A stretch of 50,632 nucleotides of DNA from Bradyrhizobium jicamae (GCF_001440395.1 NZ_LLXZ01000057.1:35987-86618); one strand, 5' to 3'; counted from the stretch's first letter, positions 34,413 through 44,222 are shown. The notes: generated by a model from the sequence alone, not told the origin. Numbers and translations are program-made.

Positions 34413-36548
34413 ATGGTCGATATCACGGCTGGTCAGGGCGGCGCAGGCAAGGGCGGCAAGTTTCCGAGCCTTGCTGAAATCGGCGATATCCTAAAGCGCG
34501 GCGATCTGGCGCTGGCGCTCGGCGTCCTCATCATCCTGGTGGTGCTGATCGTCCCGCTGCCCTCGATCGTGCTCGACCTGTTCCTGGCGATCTCGATCAC
34601 GGTGTCGATCCTGATCCTGATGACTTCGCTGTTCATCCAGGCGCCGCTCGAATTCTCGGCGTTTCCGACCGTGCTCCTGATTTCGACCATGCTGCGGCTG
34701 TCGCTGAACATGGCCTCGACCCGGCTGATCCTGTCGCATGGCCATGAGGGTACGGCGGCGGCCGGCCACGTCATCGAAGCCTTCGGCAATTTCGTGATGG
34801 GCGGTAATTTCGTGATCGGAATTATCGTGTTCGCGATCCTGGTCATCGTGAACTTCGTCGTCATCACCAAGGGTTCGGGGCGCATCGCCGAAGTCGCGGC
34901 GCGCTTCCAACTGGACTCGATGCCCGGCAAGCAGATGGCGATCGACGCCGACCTCTCCGCCGGCCTGATCGACGAAAAGACCGCCAAGACGCGCCGCAAG
35001 GAACTGGAAGACGAAAGCGGCTTCTTCGGCGCCATGGACGGCGCCTCGAAATTCGTCCGCGGCGATGCCATTGCGGGACTTCTGATCGTCTTCATCAATA
35101 TCGTCGGCGGCATCATCATCGGCGTGGCCCAGCAGGGCATGAGCTTTGGCGACGCCGCCCGCACCTATACCGTGCTGACCGTCGGCGACGGCCTGGTCAC
35201 GCAGGTGCCGGCGCTGATCGTCTCGACCGCCGCGGGCCTGCTGGTCTCGAAGGCCGGCATCACCGGCTCGGCCGACAAGGCGCTGATGAAGCAGCTCTCG
35301 GGTTATCCGCAGGCGCTCGGCATGTCGGCCGGCGTGATGCTGGTGCTGGCGCTGCTGCCGGGTATTCCGATGCTCCCCTTCCTCGCGCTGGGCGGCGGCG
35401 CCGCCGCGCTGGCCTGGAAGGCGCGCAACCACAAAGAGGTCGTCAAGGCACAGGAAGCCGCCGCAGCCGCCGCGCCCGACGCCGCCGCGGCTGCCGCCCA
35501 GGCTGCGGCCGAAGAGCCGATCGCCACCGCGCTCAAGATCGACGACCTCAAGATCGAGCTCGGCTATGCGCTGCTGCCGCTGGTCAACGGGCCTGATGGT
35601 ACCGACCGCCTGACCGAGCAGATCAAGGCGCTGCGCCGCTCGCTCGCGATCGAGATGGGCTTCGTGATGCCGGCGGTGCGGATCCTCGACAACGTCCAGC
35701 TCGAGGCCAACACGTACATTATCAAAATAAAGGAAGTGGACGCCGGCTCCGGCAAGATCTGGCCGAACCAGTTCATGGTCATGGACCCGGCCGGTAACCA
35801 GGTCGGCGTACCCGGCATCCACACCGTCGAGCCGACCTTCGGCCTCCCCGCAACCTGGGTCGACGCGGCACTGAAGGAAGAGGCCTCACTGAAGGGCTAC
35901 ACGGTGGTCGATGCGGCGACCGTGCTGTCGACGCACCTGACCGAGCTGCTCAAGAACAACATGAGCGACCTGCTTTCGTATGGCGAGGTGCAGAAGCTCC
36001 TGAAGGACCTGCCGAAAGAACAGGGCGAGCTGGTCAAGGACATCGTGCCGAGCCAGGTCACGGTATCGGGCATCCAGCGCGTCCTTCAACTCTTGTTGGC
36101 CGAGCGGATCTCGATCCGCGACCTCTCCACCATCCTTGAAGGCATCGCCGACGCGCTCGCCTTCTCGCGCAACCCCGCCATCATGGTCGAGCACGTCCGC
36201 GCCCGGCTGGCACGCCAGATCTGCGCGCAGAATACCACCTACAACGGCTATCTGCCGCTGATCGCGCTGTCGGCGCGATGGGAGCAGGCGTTCGCGGAAT
36301 CGATCGTCGGCCAGGGCGAGGAGCGCAGCCTCGCCATGCAGCCGTCCAAGCTGTCGGAGTTCATGACCGCTACCCGCAACGCCTTCGAGCAGGCGGCACG
36401 CGAGGGCGAAGCGCCGGTGCTGGTTACCTCTGCTGCGATCCGCCCGTTCGTGCGCTCGCTGATCGAACGCTTCCGTTCGCAAACCACCGTCTTGTCGCAA
36501 GCCGAAATCCATCCGCGCGCACGGCTGAAGACGGTCGGCAGCATCTAG
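34413..36548 (+). CDS. flhA: Flagellar biosynthesis protein FlhA
   Basis: The product has 711 residues, slightly longer than usual. About eight N-terminal helices (roughly 30-340) include the conserved cytoplasmic loop (KGSGRIAEVAARFQLDSMPG, then GKQMAIDADLSAG). The C-terminal domain forms the nonameric export ring (VRILDNVQLEANTYIIKIKE; ARWEQAFAESIVGQGEERSL). An Ala-rich linker near residues 380-400 is an enlarged, low-complexity insertion. The ATG at 34413 follows GGGGGAAG and opens MVDITAGQG. FlhA is the main membrane gate of the flagellar type III export apparatus; fliI and fliJ follow in the window on the other strand. Confidence 0.97.
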   Translation: MVDITAGQGGAGKGGKFPSLAEIGDILKRGDLALALGVLIILVVLIVPLPSIVLDLFLAISITVSILILMTSLFIQAPLEFSAFPTVLLISTMLRLSLNMASTRLILSHGHEGTAAAGHVIEAFGNFVMGGNFVIGIIVFAILVIVNFVVITKGSGRIAEVAARFQLDSMPGKQMAIDADLSAGLIDEKTAKTRRKELEDESGFFGAMDGASKFVRGDAIAGLLIVFINIVGGIIIGVAQQGMSFGDAARTYTVLTVGDGLVTQVPALIVSTAAGLLVSKAGITGSADKALMKQLSGYPQALGMSAGVMLVLALLPGIPMLPFLALGGGAAALAWKARNHKEVVKAQEAAAAAAPDAAAAAAQAAAEEPIATALKIDDLKIELGYALLPLVNGPDGTDRLTEQIKALRRSLAIEMGFVMPAVRILDNVQLEANTYIIKIKEVDAGSGKIWPNQFMVMDPAGNQVGVPGIHTVEPTFGLPATWVDAALKEEASLKGYTVVDAATVLSTHLTELLKNNMSDLLSYGEVQKLLKDLPKEQGELVKDIVPSQVTVSGIQRVLQLLLAERISIRDLSTILEGIADALAFSRNPAIMVEHVRARLARQICAQNTTYNGYLPLIALSARWEQAFAESIVGQGEERSLAMQPSKLSEFMTATRNAFEQAAREGEAPVLVTSAAIRPFVRSLIERFRSQTTVLSQAEIHPRARLKTVGSI

Positions 36549-36877
36549 GGATACCGGCGGGGCGGAGCAAATCAGCGGTGAAAATGGCGAGGTGATTTCG
36601 CCACATGCAAACGGTTTGTTAGAATCAGGAAAATCGGCGGGATTTTCGCGCTGCCCGCGCTTCGCCTGATACAAGATGCTGGAATACATAAACAATCGTT
36701 CATTTTCACCGGCCGTGGGCGTTCCTTTTGCTCGCGCCTGTTCAAGTCTTTTCACCGCCTTGTGATCGCCTCTTTGGAACTGAACGGCGGATTCCTACGT
36801 TTCCTGACGCGAGACATTGAACCAACCTGCGGACGCATCCAACAAATCCGTAGGCAGGAAGGCGGCAGGAGACTTCC
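36549..36877. other. 329 bp between flhA and the small stress gene
   Basis: It holds a weak hairpin after flhA (TGGCGA 36585-36590 with TCGCCA 36598-36603) and the EcfG-type promoter at 36776-36801. No other gene is supported. Confidence 0.5.
36776..36801 (+). promoter_or_regulatory. EcfG-type general stress promoter of the 68-residue gene
   Basis: GGAAC (36776-36780), 17 bases, then CGTT (36798-36801) match the EcfG consensus exactly. The ATG lies 76 bases downstream. Confidence 0.68.
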
Positions 36878-37084
36878 ATGAACCACTCGATCTACAGCGC
36901 AGATCGCACGACTCATCTCAAGATCGTGGTTGTGGCACTCGTGGCAGGTATCGTGGTCGCCGGGTTCAGCATCTCCGCACGCACGACCTCGGATGAAGGT
37001 CTCACCCAGACCGCGAGCACGCGCGTGATGAAGGCCGGTAAGCCGGTCGTGATTACGAGTTCAGGCAACTCAGTCGTACGCTAG
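36878..37084 (+). CDS. Small single-span membrane protein, stress-promoter controlled
   Basis: The product has 68 residues. A membrane helix (about 14-34, LKIVVVALVAGIVVAGFSIS) is followed by a Thr/Ser-rich periplasmic tail with a basic VMKAGKPV segment. GGAGA lies about seven bases before the ATG. The upstream EcfG-type promoter and the downstream terminator make it a self-contained transcription unit. Similar small proteins occur in Bradyrhizobium, but the function is unknown. Confidence 0.72.
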   Translation: MNHSIYSADRTTHLKIVVVALVAGIVVAGFSISARTTSDEGLTQTASTRVMKAGKPVVITSSGNSVVR

Positions 37085-37178
37085 AGGAGAAATTTCACGG
37101 AATTCACGCGGCTCTTTACAGCCCCCCAAAGTCGCCGTGTGGATAATCAAGACCCCAACTACCCCCAAGTTGACTGCG
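37085..37178 (+). ncRNA. Candidate C-rich structured 3' RNA before a terminator
   Basis: Between the 68-residue gene and its terminator lie a single-stranded run with six C (from 37122), a small hairpin CAACT/AGTTG (37156-37160 with 37168-37172) whose loop is ACCCCCA, and the terminator stem whose loop is CTCCCCA. C-rich loops of this kind can pair with ribosome binding sites in known alphaproteobacterial small RNAs. There is no direct evidence for a separate RNA. Confidence 0.3.
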
Positions 37179-37211
37179 AAAACGCCCGCTCCCCACGGGC
37201 GTTTTCTTTTT
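37179..37211 (+). terminator. Intrinsic terminator after the 68-residue gene
   Basis: A 10-bp stem (37179-37188 with 37196-37205) with a 7-base loop is followed by CTTTTT. It also reads well on the minus strand, with TTTT at the end of the stem, so it may serve the convergent anti-sigma gene too. Confidence 0.85.
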
Positions 37212-37242
37212 GTCGGGGATGCAGAGATGCGCGTGGCTACCT

Positions 37243-38166
37243 TCAGCGCGGAGCACCAGCCGGCACCGTCTCGATCAGCTTGCCGGTAAAGACCGGCGCA
37301 GAATGCGGCTTGCCATCGGGCGATCCGCCGGCCTGCTCGACGGTCACCGCGAAGAGCGCGGAATTTATCATGCCGGCGTCATAGTCCGCGAGCACGGGGC
37401 GCGCTGTGAAATCGCTACCGCCGATCACGCCGAGCGAGCGCGGCTGCGGCAACTTGTCGGAGATCAGCCAAAGCTCAAAGCTCTTGCCGGGCTCGGCATC
37501 GGCCCCGACCTTGCGGACGGTAAAATTCTTGGTTGCGGCGTCGACCGTCAGGATGAAGGCGGGCGAGCCGGCGTCACGCTGCAGCAGCGCAACGTATTGC
37601 GCCGAGGGCACGGGCGATGGGGCCGGCGTCTTGACCTCGACGATCTGGATGCGCGGCTTCGGCCGCAGCCCGTCCGGCAGCAGTTCCGGCCGATAGACCT
37701 GTACCGCCAGCATCCCGACCAGCGCCGCGGCAAGCGCGGTGGCGACGGAAGCGACACTGCGCCAGCGCCTCGCGCGGCCCGCCAACTGGATGACGTTCGC
37801 ATGGTCCGCGATCGTATTGTCCTGTACGGCCGGCGCCGCCTGGGCGACTACGGGAGCCACCACGGGCTCGGCCGCAGGCTCAGGCGGCGGCGGTGCCGGC
37901 TGCTCCGCCTGGGGCAGCACCAGCGGCGCCTTCGCCTCTGTCGAATGTCCGATCGCGGCCTTGATGTTTTCCCACACGACCGGCCGCGGTTCGACCGAGC
38001 CGACCATCTGGTTCAGCACGCCGAGCCTCAATTCCCAGGCGTGGACGAGCGCGCTGTATTCAGTGTCGACGGCCATCATGGTCTCGACCTGCGCGCGCTC
38101 GTCGGCATCGAGAGTGCCGAGCGCGTATTCCGCAGCGAGCGCGATATGGTCTTCGCTATAGGCCAT
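37243..38166 (-). CDS. Anti-sigma factor of the RskA type
   Basis: The product has 307 residues. The N-terminal anti-sigma domain (about 1-70; LAAEYALGTLDADERAQVET) is followed by a Pro/Ala-rich linker. One membrane helix (about 138-158, SVASVATALAAALVGMLAVQ) leads to a periplasmic RskA domain (FILTVDAATKNFTV, SFELWLISDKLPQPRSLG). It starts three bases after the ECF sigma stop, the usual arrangement for a sigma factor and its membrane-bound inhibitor. Envelope stress is the likely input, by family analogy. Confidence 0.88.
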   Translation of the reverse strand: MAYSEDHIALAAEYALGTLDADERAQVETMMAVDTEYSALVHAWELRLGVLNQMVGSVEPRPVVWENIKAAIGHSTEAKAPLVLPQAEQPAPPPPEPAAEPVVAPVVAQAAPAVQDNTIADHANVIQLAGRARRWRSVASVATALAAALVGMLAVQVYRPELLPDGLRPKPRIQIVEVKTPAPSPVPSAQYVALLQRDAGSPAFILTVDAATKNFTVRKVGADAEPGKSFELWLISDKLPQPRSLGVIGGSDFTARPVLADYDAGMINSALFAVTVEQAGGSPDGKPHSAPVFTGKLIETVPAGAPR

Positions 38167-38169
38167 CGT

Positions 38170-38727
38170 TCAAGATCCGGACCCTAGTCCGAGACACTCC
38201 CTTATATCCATCATGCTGCGGCGCAGCCACGTCTTCACCGTATTCACAGGCGCCTCGAACTTGGCGGCGAGCTGCTCGCGGCTCCAGCCGTTGTAATAGG
38301 CGAGGAGCACGAGCTTCTGCCGGTCCGGCTCGAGACGGCCGACGCATTCCAGCAACCGCTTCAACTCTTCCGTCATCTCGCGCCGCGCCAGCGGATCGGG
38401 CGAATCGGCGGCCACTTCCATCGCGGCCGGCTCCTCCTCGATCGAGCTTTCGCTCTTCTTGCGCACCACGTCGATCGCCCGGTTGCGCGCGATCGACGCC
38501 ATCCACGTAATCGGTGAAGACAGGGCCGGGTTGAACTGGCCGGCACTGTTCCAGATCTTGACGTAAGCCTCCTGAATGACCTCTTCCGCGAGGTCCTGAC
38601 GCCGCAAGATACGGAGCACAACGCCGAAGAGTTTCGCACGCGTGGCGGCGTACAGGCGCTCAAAAGCAGCCTCATCCCCCTTCGCCACCGCGGCAATCAG
38701 CCAGACCAGCTCCGCTGGCGTCAGCAT
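38170..38727 (-). CDS. ECF-family RNA polymerase sigma factor (SigK-like)
   Basis: The product has 185 residues. Region 2 is at about 25-95 (GDEAAFERLYAATRAKLFGV; SPITWMASIARNRAIDVVR) and region 4 at about 125-175 (LAYYNGWSREQLAAKFEAPV, NTVKTWLRRSM). The tight link with an RskA-type anti-sigma gene points to the SigK/RskA branch rather than EcfG, which normally sits with phyR and nepR. Its target promoter is not evident in this window. Confidence 0.9.
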   Translation of the reverse strand: MLTPAELVWLIAAVAKGDEAAFERLYAATRAKLFGVVLRILRRQDLAEEVIQEAYVKIWNSAGQFNPALSSPITWMASIARNRAIDVVRKKSESSIEEEPAAMEVAADSPDPLARREMTEELKRLLECVGRLEPDRQKLVLLAYYNGWSREQLAAKFEAPVNTVKTWLRRSMMDIRECLGLGSGS

Positions 38728-38849
38728 TCAGCGTTCCCCCAAAGTCTCAGATCCTCCACCCACGTCCTACGCCGGAGCCGACGAGAGGTTTCGTAGCATA
38801 CCTTGCGTCAAAAGGGCCACCAAGTGGCCCGGGCCGGCATGCCGGCAAC

Positions 38850-38880
38850 GAAAAACCCGGGCCTTGCGGCCCGGGTTTTC
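38850..38880 (-). terminator. Intrinsic terminator after fliJ
   Basis: A 12-bp stem, AAAACCCGGGCC (38852-38863) with its inverse (38868-38879), has a TTGC loop. Read on the minus strand it ends GGGTTTTTCG, so it closes the fliJ transcript before the sigma gene. Confidence 0.82.
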
Positions 38881-38911
38881 GATTGTGTCAGATCAGCGGA
38901 AGCTGGCTTCG

Positions 38912-39328
38912 TCAGGCGACGCCAAGCCGGGCGCGCATCAGGCCGATGGAGTCCATGTCGGCCTGCTCGCGGGCGCTCTCCTCGGCGCGCTCGCGCGCCT
39001 GGTCGCGCTCGTCGAGCAGCTCGACCTTCTTCAATTCCTCGAACGCTTCGCTCAACAGGCTCTTGGCGTCTTCGAGCTGGATGCGCAGTTCGTCGGCGGA
39101 ACGTGTCAGGTTTTCCCGGCGCTGGATCGCGGCCTTGGCATAGGTCGGGTAGGCAAAATGGGCGGGATCGTTGATCCCGGCCCGCTCCTGCTCGGTCTGG
39201 ATTTCGCGCTCGAGATCAACCGACATGCGCTGGAAGTCGGCGATCATGCCTTCGATCTGGGTAACCCTACGGCGCTTCTCATCGACCTGAAATTTCTTCA
39301 GGCGGATCAGCGTTTCTCGTGACTTCAT
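38912..39328 (-). CDS. fliJ: Flagellar export chaperone/ATPase stalk protein FliJ
   Basis: The product has 138 residues and is almost entirely a helical coiled coil (LIRLKKFQVDEKRRRVTQIE; EAFEELKKVELLDERDQARE). The start MKSRETLIRLKKFQVDEK is typical of FliJ. The ATG at 39328 follows GGGGAG; the upstream extension is not needed. It follows fliI by 109 bp on the same strand. FliJ sits in the FliI hexamer and contacts FlhA. Confidence 0.9.
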   Translation of the reverse strand: MKSRETLIRLKKFQVDEKRRRVTQIEGMIADFQRMSVDLEREIQTEQERAGINDPAHFAYPTYAKAAIQRRENLTRSADELRIQLEDAKSLLSEAFEELKKVELLDERDQARERAEESAREQADMDSIGLMRARLGVA

Positions 39329-39437
39329 CGACTCATACTCCCCAGAAGTCCCAATCTGAACGCGGGACGGAGCCGGCTCCCCCAAGGGGCCCCACCGGCG
39401 TCGTTAATCATGTGCCGGGAATGATGGCCTGACAAAG

Positions 39438-40763
39438 TTAGCGTTCCGTTTCCAAATTGCCGAGGATATGCGCCAAGTGGCCGTAGCCGTCGCGAAGGCT
39501 TGATTTTTCATCCTTGGACTGACGCAGGAAGGCTTCCAGCGGCTCGTGCAGACGTACGGCCTCGTCGACTTCCGCACTGGAACCCGCCCGATAGGCGCCC
39601 AACCGGATCAGCTCTTCCATGTCGGCGTAGGTCGCCATTACCTGCCGGGCGCGGGTGATCACGGGCAGGTAGGCGGGATCGGCCGCTCGCGGCATGGTGC
39701 GAGAGACTGACTTAAGGATGTTGATCGCGGGAAACCGTCCGCGCTCTGCAATCGAGCGCTGCATCACGATGTGGCCGTCCAGAATGCCGCGCACCGCGTC
39801 CGCGATCGGCTCGTTGTGGTCGTCGCCGTCGACCAGCACCGTGAAGATGGCGGTGATGGTGCCGACCCCGGTTCCCGGCCCTGCCCGCTCCAGCAGCTTC
39901 GGTAGTTCCGTGAACACCGTCGGCGTATAGCCCTTGGCGGTCGGCGGCTCGCCGGCCGACAGCCCGATCTCGCGCTGCGCCATTGCAAAGCGCGTGACGG
40001 AGTCCATCAGGCACAGCACGTCCTTGTCCTCGTCGCGGAAGTACTCGGCGATCGCGAGCGTCAGATAGGCCGCCTGCCGCCGCATCAAAGCGGGCTCGTC
40101 CGATGTCGCGACCACCACGACCGAGCGGGCCAGGCCCTCGTCGCCGAGATCCTCCTGCAGAAACTCCTGCACCTCGCGGCCGCGTTCGCCGATCAGGCCG
40201 ATGACGGTGATGTCGGCATCGACGTTGCGCGCCAGCATCGACAGCAGCACCGACTTGCCGACGCCGGAACCGGCGAAGATGCCGAGCCGCTGGCCGCGGC
40301 AACAGGTCAGGAATGTATTGAGCGCCCGCACCCCGAGATCGAGCGGCGGGCCGACGCGCTTGCGCGAATGTGCCGGCGGCGGCGCGTTGCGATAGGGCAT
40401 CGGCGACGGGCCCTGCACCAGCGGCCCCTTGCCGTCGATCGGTTCCCCCATGGCGTTGACGACGCGGCCGAGCCAGGCCGGCGACGGCCGCACCTGGCTG
40501 GCTGCGGTCGCGATCACCGCGCGGCAACCGCGCCTGACACCGTCGAGCCCGCCGAACGGCATCACGACAGCATTGCTGCCGGAAAACCCGATGACCTCAG
40601 CCGGGATGAATCGGTTCGCGCCGGTATCGATGACGATCCGTGCACCGACCGACATTGCATGGATCGGCCCTGCGATCTCGACCATCAGCCCGCGCACGCC
40701 CACAACACGGCCATATATATTGACGCCGTCGATATCGCCGATTTGCTCCGCAAGCGCCTTCAT
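39438..40763 (-). CDS. fliI: Flagellum-specific ATPase FliI
   Basis: The product has 441 residues, the usual length. Walker A is AGSGVGKS (164-171), Walker B is in [11 protein letters not shown], and the flagellar/type III ATPase segments [20 protein letters not shown] and [20 protein letters not shown] are present. The ATPase powers the unfolding and release of export substrates. A CtrA-like box lies about 40-55 bases upstream of the ATG. Confidence 0.97.
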   Translation of the reverse strand: MKALAEQIGDIDGVNIYGRVVGVRGLMVEIAGPIHAMSVGARIVIDTGANRFIPAEVIGFSGSNAVVMPFGGLDGVRRGCRAVIATAASQVRPSPAWLGRVVNAMGEPIDGKGPLVQGPSPMPYRNAPPPAHSRKRVGPPLDLGVRALNTFLTCCRGQRLGIFAGSGVGKSVLLSMLARNVDADITVIGLIGERGREVQEFLQEDLGDEGLARSVVVVATSDEPALMRRQAAYLTLAIAEYFRDEDKDVLCLMDSVTRFAMAQREIGLSAGEPPTAKGYTPTVFTELPKLLERAGPGTGVGTITAIFTVLVDGDDHNEPIADAVRGILDGHIVMQRSIAERGRFPAINILKSVSRTMPRAADPAYLPVITRARQVMATYADMEELIRLGAYRAGSSAEVDEAVRLHEPLEAFLRQSKDEKSSLRDGYGHLAHILGNLETER

Positions 40764-40802
40764 TGCGAAAACCTTAAGTTTCCACGTTTTAGCCGAGACC
40801 GC

Positions 40803-40818
40803 TTAACCTCGTGTTTAC
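40803..40818. promoter_or_regulatory. CtrA-like box near fliI
   Basis: TTAA-N7-TTTAC differs by one base from TTAA-N7-TTAAC. It lies 40 bases upstream of the fliI ATG and could control it. Confidence 0.4.
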
Positions 40819-40974
40819 CCGCATCATTAATCATTGCGTCACTGTCTTTGGTGACTGAGAGCGCTTGCCCCTCAGAAGAAGGGCAAGTCGCGGGAGTCGG
40901 TTAGGCCCGCCTCTTAATGTGGAGACTGAGCACGCACGGTTAGAAAAAGCTGCTTTCAAGCAACATCTTAGGGC

Positions 40975-41054
40975 GATTCGATAAAAATTGCACTTAAAGA
41001 GCTTGCGAACCGGAATCAGATTTTGTTAACCATGTGTCTGTCAGGATCCGAATC
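40975..41054. promoter_or_regulatory. Cluster of three GANTC sites in the ctrA leader
   Basis: GATTC at 40975-40979 and GAATC at 41013-41017 and 41050-41054 are CcrM methylation sites. Chance expectation is about one per 256 bp. In Caulobacter, methylation state affects ctrA transcription. Confidence 0.5.
41026..41033 (+). promoter_or_regulatory. CtrA half-site TTAACCAT upstream of ctrA
   Basis: TTAACCAT is a recognised alphaproteobacterial CtrA half-site. It lies about 100 bases before the ctrA ATG, between two GANTC sites, and suggests autoregulation. Confidence 0.45.
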
Positions 41055-41131
41055 AGTTGTTCAAAGGCGTTTTGAGTGCCGCAAGTGCGGCCGACCTGAC
41101 GCCCGGAGCGGCGGACTACAAGGGGACTGGC

Positions 41132-41833
<702 letters not shown>

Positions 41834-41878
41834 CACCAGGGTTACGGCGAGCCGAAAGGCTCACTCCTCCCGACTGGA

Positions 41879-41907
41879 CCCCGCCCGAAATGGCGGGGTT
41901 TTTGTTT
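41879..41907 (+). terminator. Intrinsic terminator of ctrA
   Basis: A 7-bp CCCCGCC/GGCGGGG stem with a 6-base loop is followed by TTTTTGTTT. It is near-identical to the terminator at 45805-45831. Confidence 0.85.
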
Positions 41908-41919
41908 GGACAGGACCTT

Positions 41920-42414
41920 CTAGGTACCCAAGGCGTTCGATATCTCGCCGAGCGTCGCTTTCTCGGCGTCGCTCACCTTGACCCCAGCACTGAACAGGCC
42001 GCCGCCCTCCGAGGCCGCCTCGGCGGTGCTCTTGCTGATTTGCCGCAGCCAGTTCTTGAATTCCGCCGCGTCACCGGGCGCCTTCGCGGCGAGCAGAGCG
42101 GAGACCTGCCGCAGCTCGTCGATGCATTTGCCCTTCATCTCGGCCGGATTGCTGTTCACAAATTTTGCTTTCAGGCCATCTCGCGCGGCGCTCCTGCCTT
42201 CACTGCTGGCAAAGTCCGTGACGACCGATTTGACCAGCGCGTTGGTGCCGGCGCTGGAGGCGGCCTCGGTGAGCGCCGCACCTCCGGCAAAGGATTCTTT
42301 CAGTAGTCCCCAGAGACCACTGGGTTCGGCCGCAGTGATGGCCATACCGGCGATCATCGGGCTCTCCAGCAACAGCGTCCACTCATCCTTCGTGAAGTTT
42401 GTCTTGTCGGCCAT
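41920..42414 (-). CDS. Alpha-helical hypothetical protein, 164 residues
   Basis: The start MADKTNFTKDEWTLLLESPM is chosen because GGAG lies eight bases upstream; the longer frame runs through low-quality sequence. The protein is soluble, Ala-rich and predicted all-helical (AALTEAASSAGTNALVKSVV). It lies 125 bp downstream of the DUF937 gene on the same strand. I recognise a conserved style but no named family. Confidence 0.68.
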   Translation of the reverse strand: MADKTNFTKDEWTLLLESPMIAGMAITAAEPSGLWGLLKESFAGGAALTEAASSAGTNALVKSVVTDFASSEGRSAARDGLKAKFVNSNPAEMKGKCIDELRQVSALLAAKAPGDAAEFKNWLRQISKSTAEAASEGGGLFSAGVKVSDAEKATLGEISNALGT

Positions 42415-42539
42415 GGATCTTACTCCTGATGAACTCAGACAACGGATCGAGCGATTCGCAGCGGCGCGCGTGCAAAGCGCCGCCGCAGCATGTTGCACTG
42501 CCATCCGGCACGGGGTCGGACGGCGATGCACCAGGACGT

Positions 42540-43682
42540 TCAGGAACGCGCGAGCGCGTCGAGCTTGCCTCGAAGCTCATCGATCGCCGGCTTCGCGACG
42601 GTGCCGGCGCCGGGCGTCGCCAGCACCTTGTCACACATCTGGTTGATCGTCGGCGTAGCGGCAACAATCAGCTTTACGAGGACGCTTTTTCCTTCCGGAG
42701 AGAGCTGCGCCGCGCGGGAATTGACCTCATTCAGTTGAGCGGTCGCCTCCTTCAGCTTGGGTAGCGCGGCCTCCGCCGACGCCGCATCGGTGATGCCGGG
42801 GAGCAAGGTCCTGATGGAACCAACCGAGGTGTTGACCTGGTTCGCCAGGTTCATCCCTCCGACCGTCACATCCGTCGGAGCCGCGCCCACGGTTCCGGTC
42901 GCGGTCCGCGTCGTGGAAGCCGGCGGCAGCTGAGCGACTGAGTCCTCCCGCGAAGGGCCGAGGGCGAACCAGGCAAGGCCCCCCAGGACCACGGCCGCGA
43001 CCAGCCAATACGGCCATTGTGATGCCGTGGTCGAGCGGGCGGCCGCGGAGGCCGCCTGACCAGCCTGGTAAGCGGTCCGCCCCGAAGCCTCTGCAATTCG
43101 GCCGCCGGCCGCTGCCGCACCGCGCACGCCTGCAGTCGCACTGTCGATGAGACCGGCGGTACTCAACTGTTCGGCAAGGCCGGAGGGTATTGCTGCGGCG
43201 ATCTGATCCTTCTGTGAGGTGAGAAGGGACGCCAGCCCGTTGGCGTCGAGACCGGCGCTGCGTTGCTGTTGACCCAACATGCTGAGGACCACGGGACCCA
43301 GCATGCCAAGCATCGACTTGGTCGTCCCCTCGCCGATCCCCGCGAACTTGCCTATCGTCTGCGCCATCGCATCCAGCGTTCCGCCGCCGAACAGGCCCGA
43401 AAGCATGTTCGACCCTGTTTCCTGCAGCAGGTTTTGGCCGGAACCGCCGATGAGATTCTTCAGACTGTCGATCGATGCGGATTGCTGTGTCAGCGTATTG
43501 GTGAGCTGGCGCGCCCCATTGGGAGTGGAGGCAACATCAGCGAAGCTTGCAAGAAGAGCGGGAATTGCTCCCGAGATAGCTTTTTGTGCGAGATTGCGAT
43601 CAAGACCAAGAACAGAAGCGATCTTCGCGATCATGTCGGGCGTGAGGAATTGCATCACTGCAGAGACCAGATTCGTCGCCAT
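42540..43682 (-). CDS. DUF937 domain protein with a membrane helix and periplasmic-type tail
   Basis: The product has 380 residues. Residues about 10-150 form the DUF937 domain (LVSAVMQFLTPDMIAKIASV; LTNTLTQQSASIDSLKNLIG). A Gly/Ala linker leads to a membrane helix (about 220-240, WPYWLVAAVVLGGLAWFALG) and then a helical domain (about 270-380). AGGAGG lies seven bases before the ATG at 43682. DUF937 proteins are of unknown function; the added C-terminal domain links the fold to the envelope. Confidence 0.82.
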   Translation of the reverse strand: MATNLVSAVMQFLTPDMIAKIASVLGLDRNLAQKAISGAIPALLASFADVASTPNGARQLTNTLTQQSASIDSLKNLIGGSGQNLLQETGSNMLSGLFGGGTLDAMAQTIGKFAGIGEGTTKSMLGMLGPVVLSMLGQQQRSAGLDANGLASLLTSQKDQIAAAIPSGLAEQLSTAGLIDSATAGVRGAAAAGGRIAEASGRTAYQAGQAASAAARSTTASQWPYWLVAAVVLGGLAWFALGPSREDSVAQLPPASTTRTATGTVGAAPTDVTVGGMNLANQVNTSVGSIRTLLPGITDAASAEAALPKLKEATAQLNEVNSRAAQLSPEGKSVLVKLIVAATPTINQMCDKVLATPGAGTVAKPAIDELRGKLDALARS

Positions 43683-43858
43683 GGCGATCCTCCTGAGCAA
43701 GAGTGCAGTTGCCTTCTCAGGTTAGTCGCTTCATTTCGGATTGCGCCTCAAAAGTTTAATCACCTTATGTTACAACTTGGCGGGTCAAAGTTCCATCAAA
43801 GCTGCTACAGTTAAGCCCTTAGCGAACGAGTCGCTCCTCAAAGCAGGGAGTTACGTGA

Positions 43859-44116
43859 ATGGGGATTATCTGGACGATCATCATTGGCTTCATCGCCGGC
43901 GTCATCGCCAAATTCATTATGCCCGGCGACAACGAGCCGTCTGGCTTCATCATGACGACGATCCTTGGGATCGTGGGGGCCTTCGTTGCATCGTATCTCG
44001 GACGCGCGCTCGGCTGGTACAACCCGGGCGAGGGTGCAGGGTTGATCGGTGCGGTCGTCGGGGCGATCATCGTCCTGTTCGTGTATGGTCTCATCACGCG
44101 CCGGCGAACGGCTTGA
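43859..44116 (+). CDS. GlsB/YeaQ/YmgE family stress-response membrane protein
   Basis: The product has 85 residues with three short hydrophobic helices. The family pattern is clear: IIGFIAGVIAKFIMPGDNEP, then GIVGAFVASYLGRALGW and AVVGAIIVLFVYGLI. These transglycosylase-associated proteins are often induced by stress, but their biochemical role is not known. The gene diverges from the DUF937 gene. Confidence 0.9.
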   Translation: MGIIWTIIIGFIAGVIAKFIMPGDNEPSGFIMTTILGIVGAFVASYLGRALGWYNPGEGAGLIGAVVGAIIVLFVYGLITRRRTA

Positions 44117-44222
44117 ACGAACCGCTCATGGCGGGCACTGGCGCATCAGAAACATTGCCGCGCCACGCATCGGGATCCGTCGGCGCTGATCCTGCACGCG
44201 GGAGCTGATGGAGCCTGCGCAC

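Larger units (their letters stand above)
40764..41131. other. 368-bp divergent regulatory region between fliI and ctrA
   Basis: This stretch carries CtrA-like boxes (40803-40818, 41026-41033) and three GANTC methylation sites (40975-41054), listed separately. No gene is visible. The frame that extends CtrA upstream to 41057 is considered leader sequence. Confidence 0.65.

Noticed and set aside
34491..35822. 443-codon minus-strand frame inside flhA
   Set aside because: It is antisense to a clear FlhA and has Asp/His/Gln/Arg-rich shadow composition.
36676..36765. 29-codon frame between flhA and the EcfG promoter
   Set aside because: It has no ribosome site and no hydrophobic or other pattern.
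43683..43810. Minus-strand GGAAC as an EcfG promoter for the DUF937 gene
   Set aside because: At spacing 16 or 17 the second box is GTAA or similar, not CGTT.
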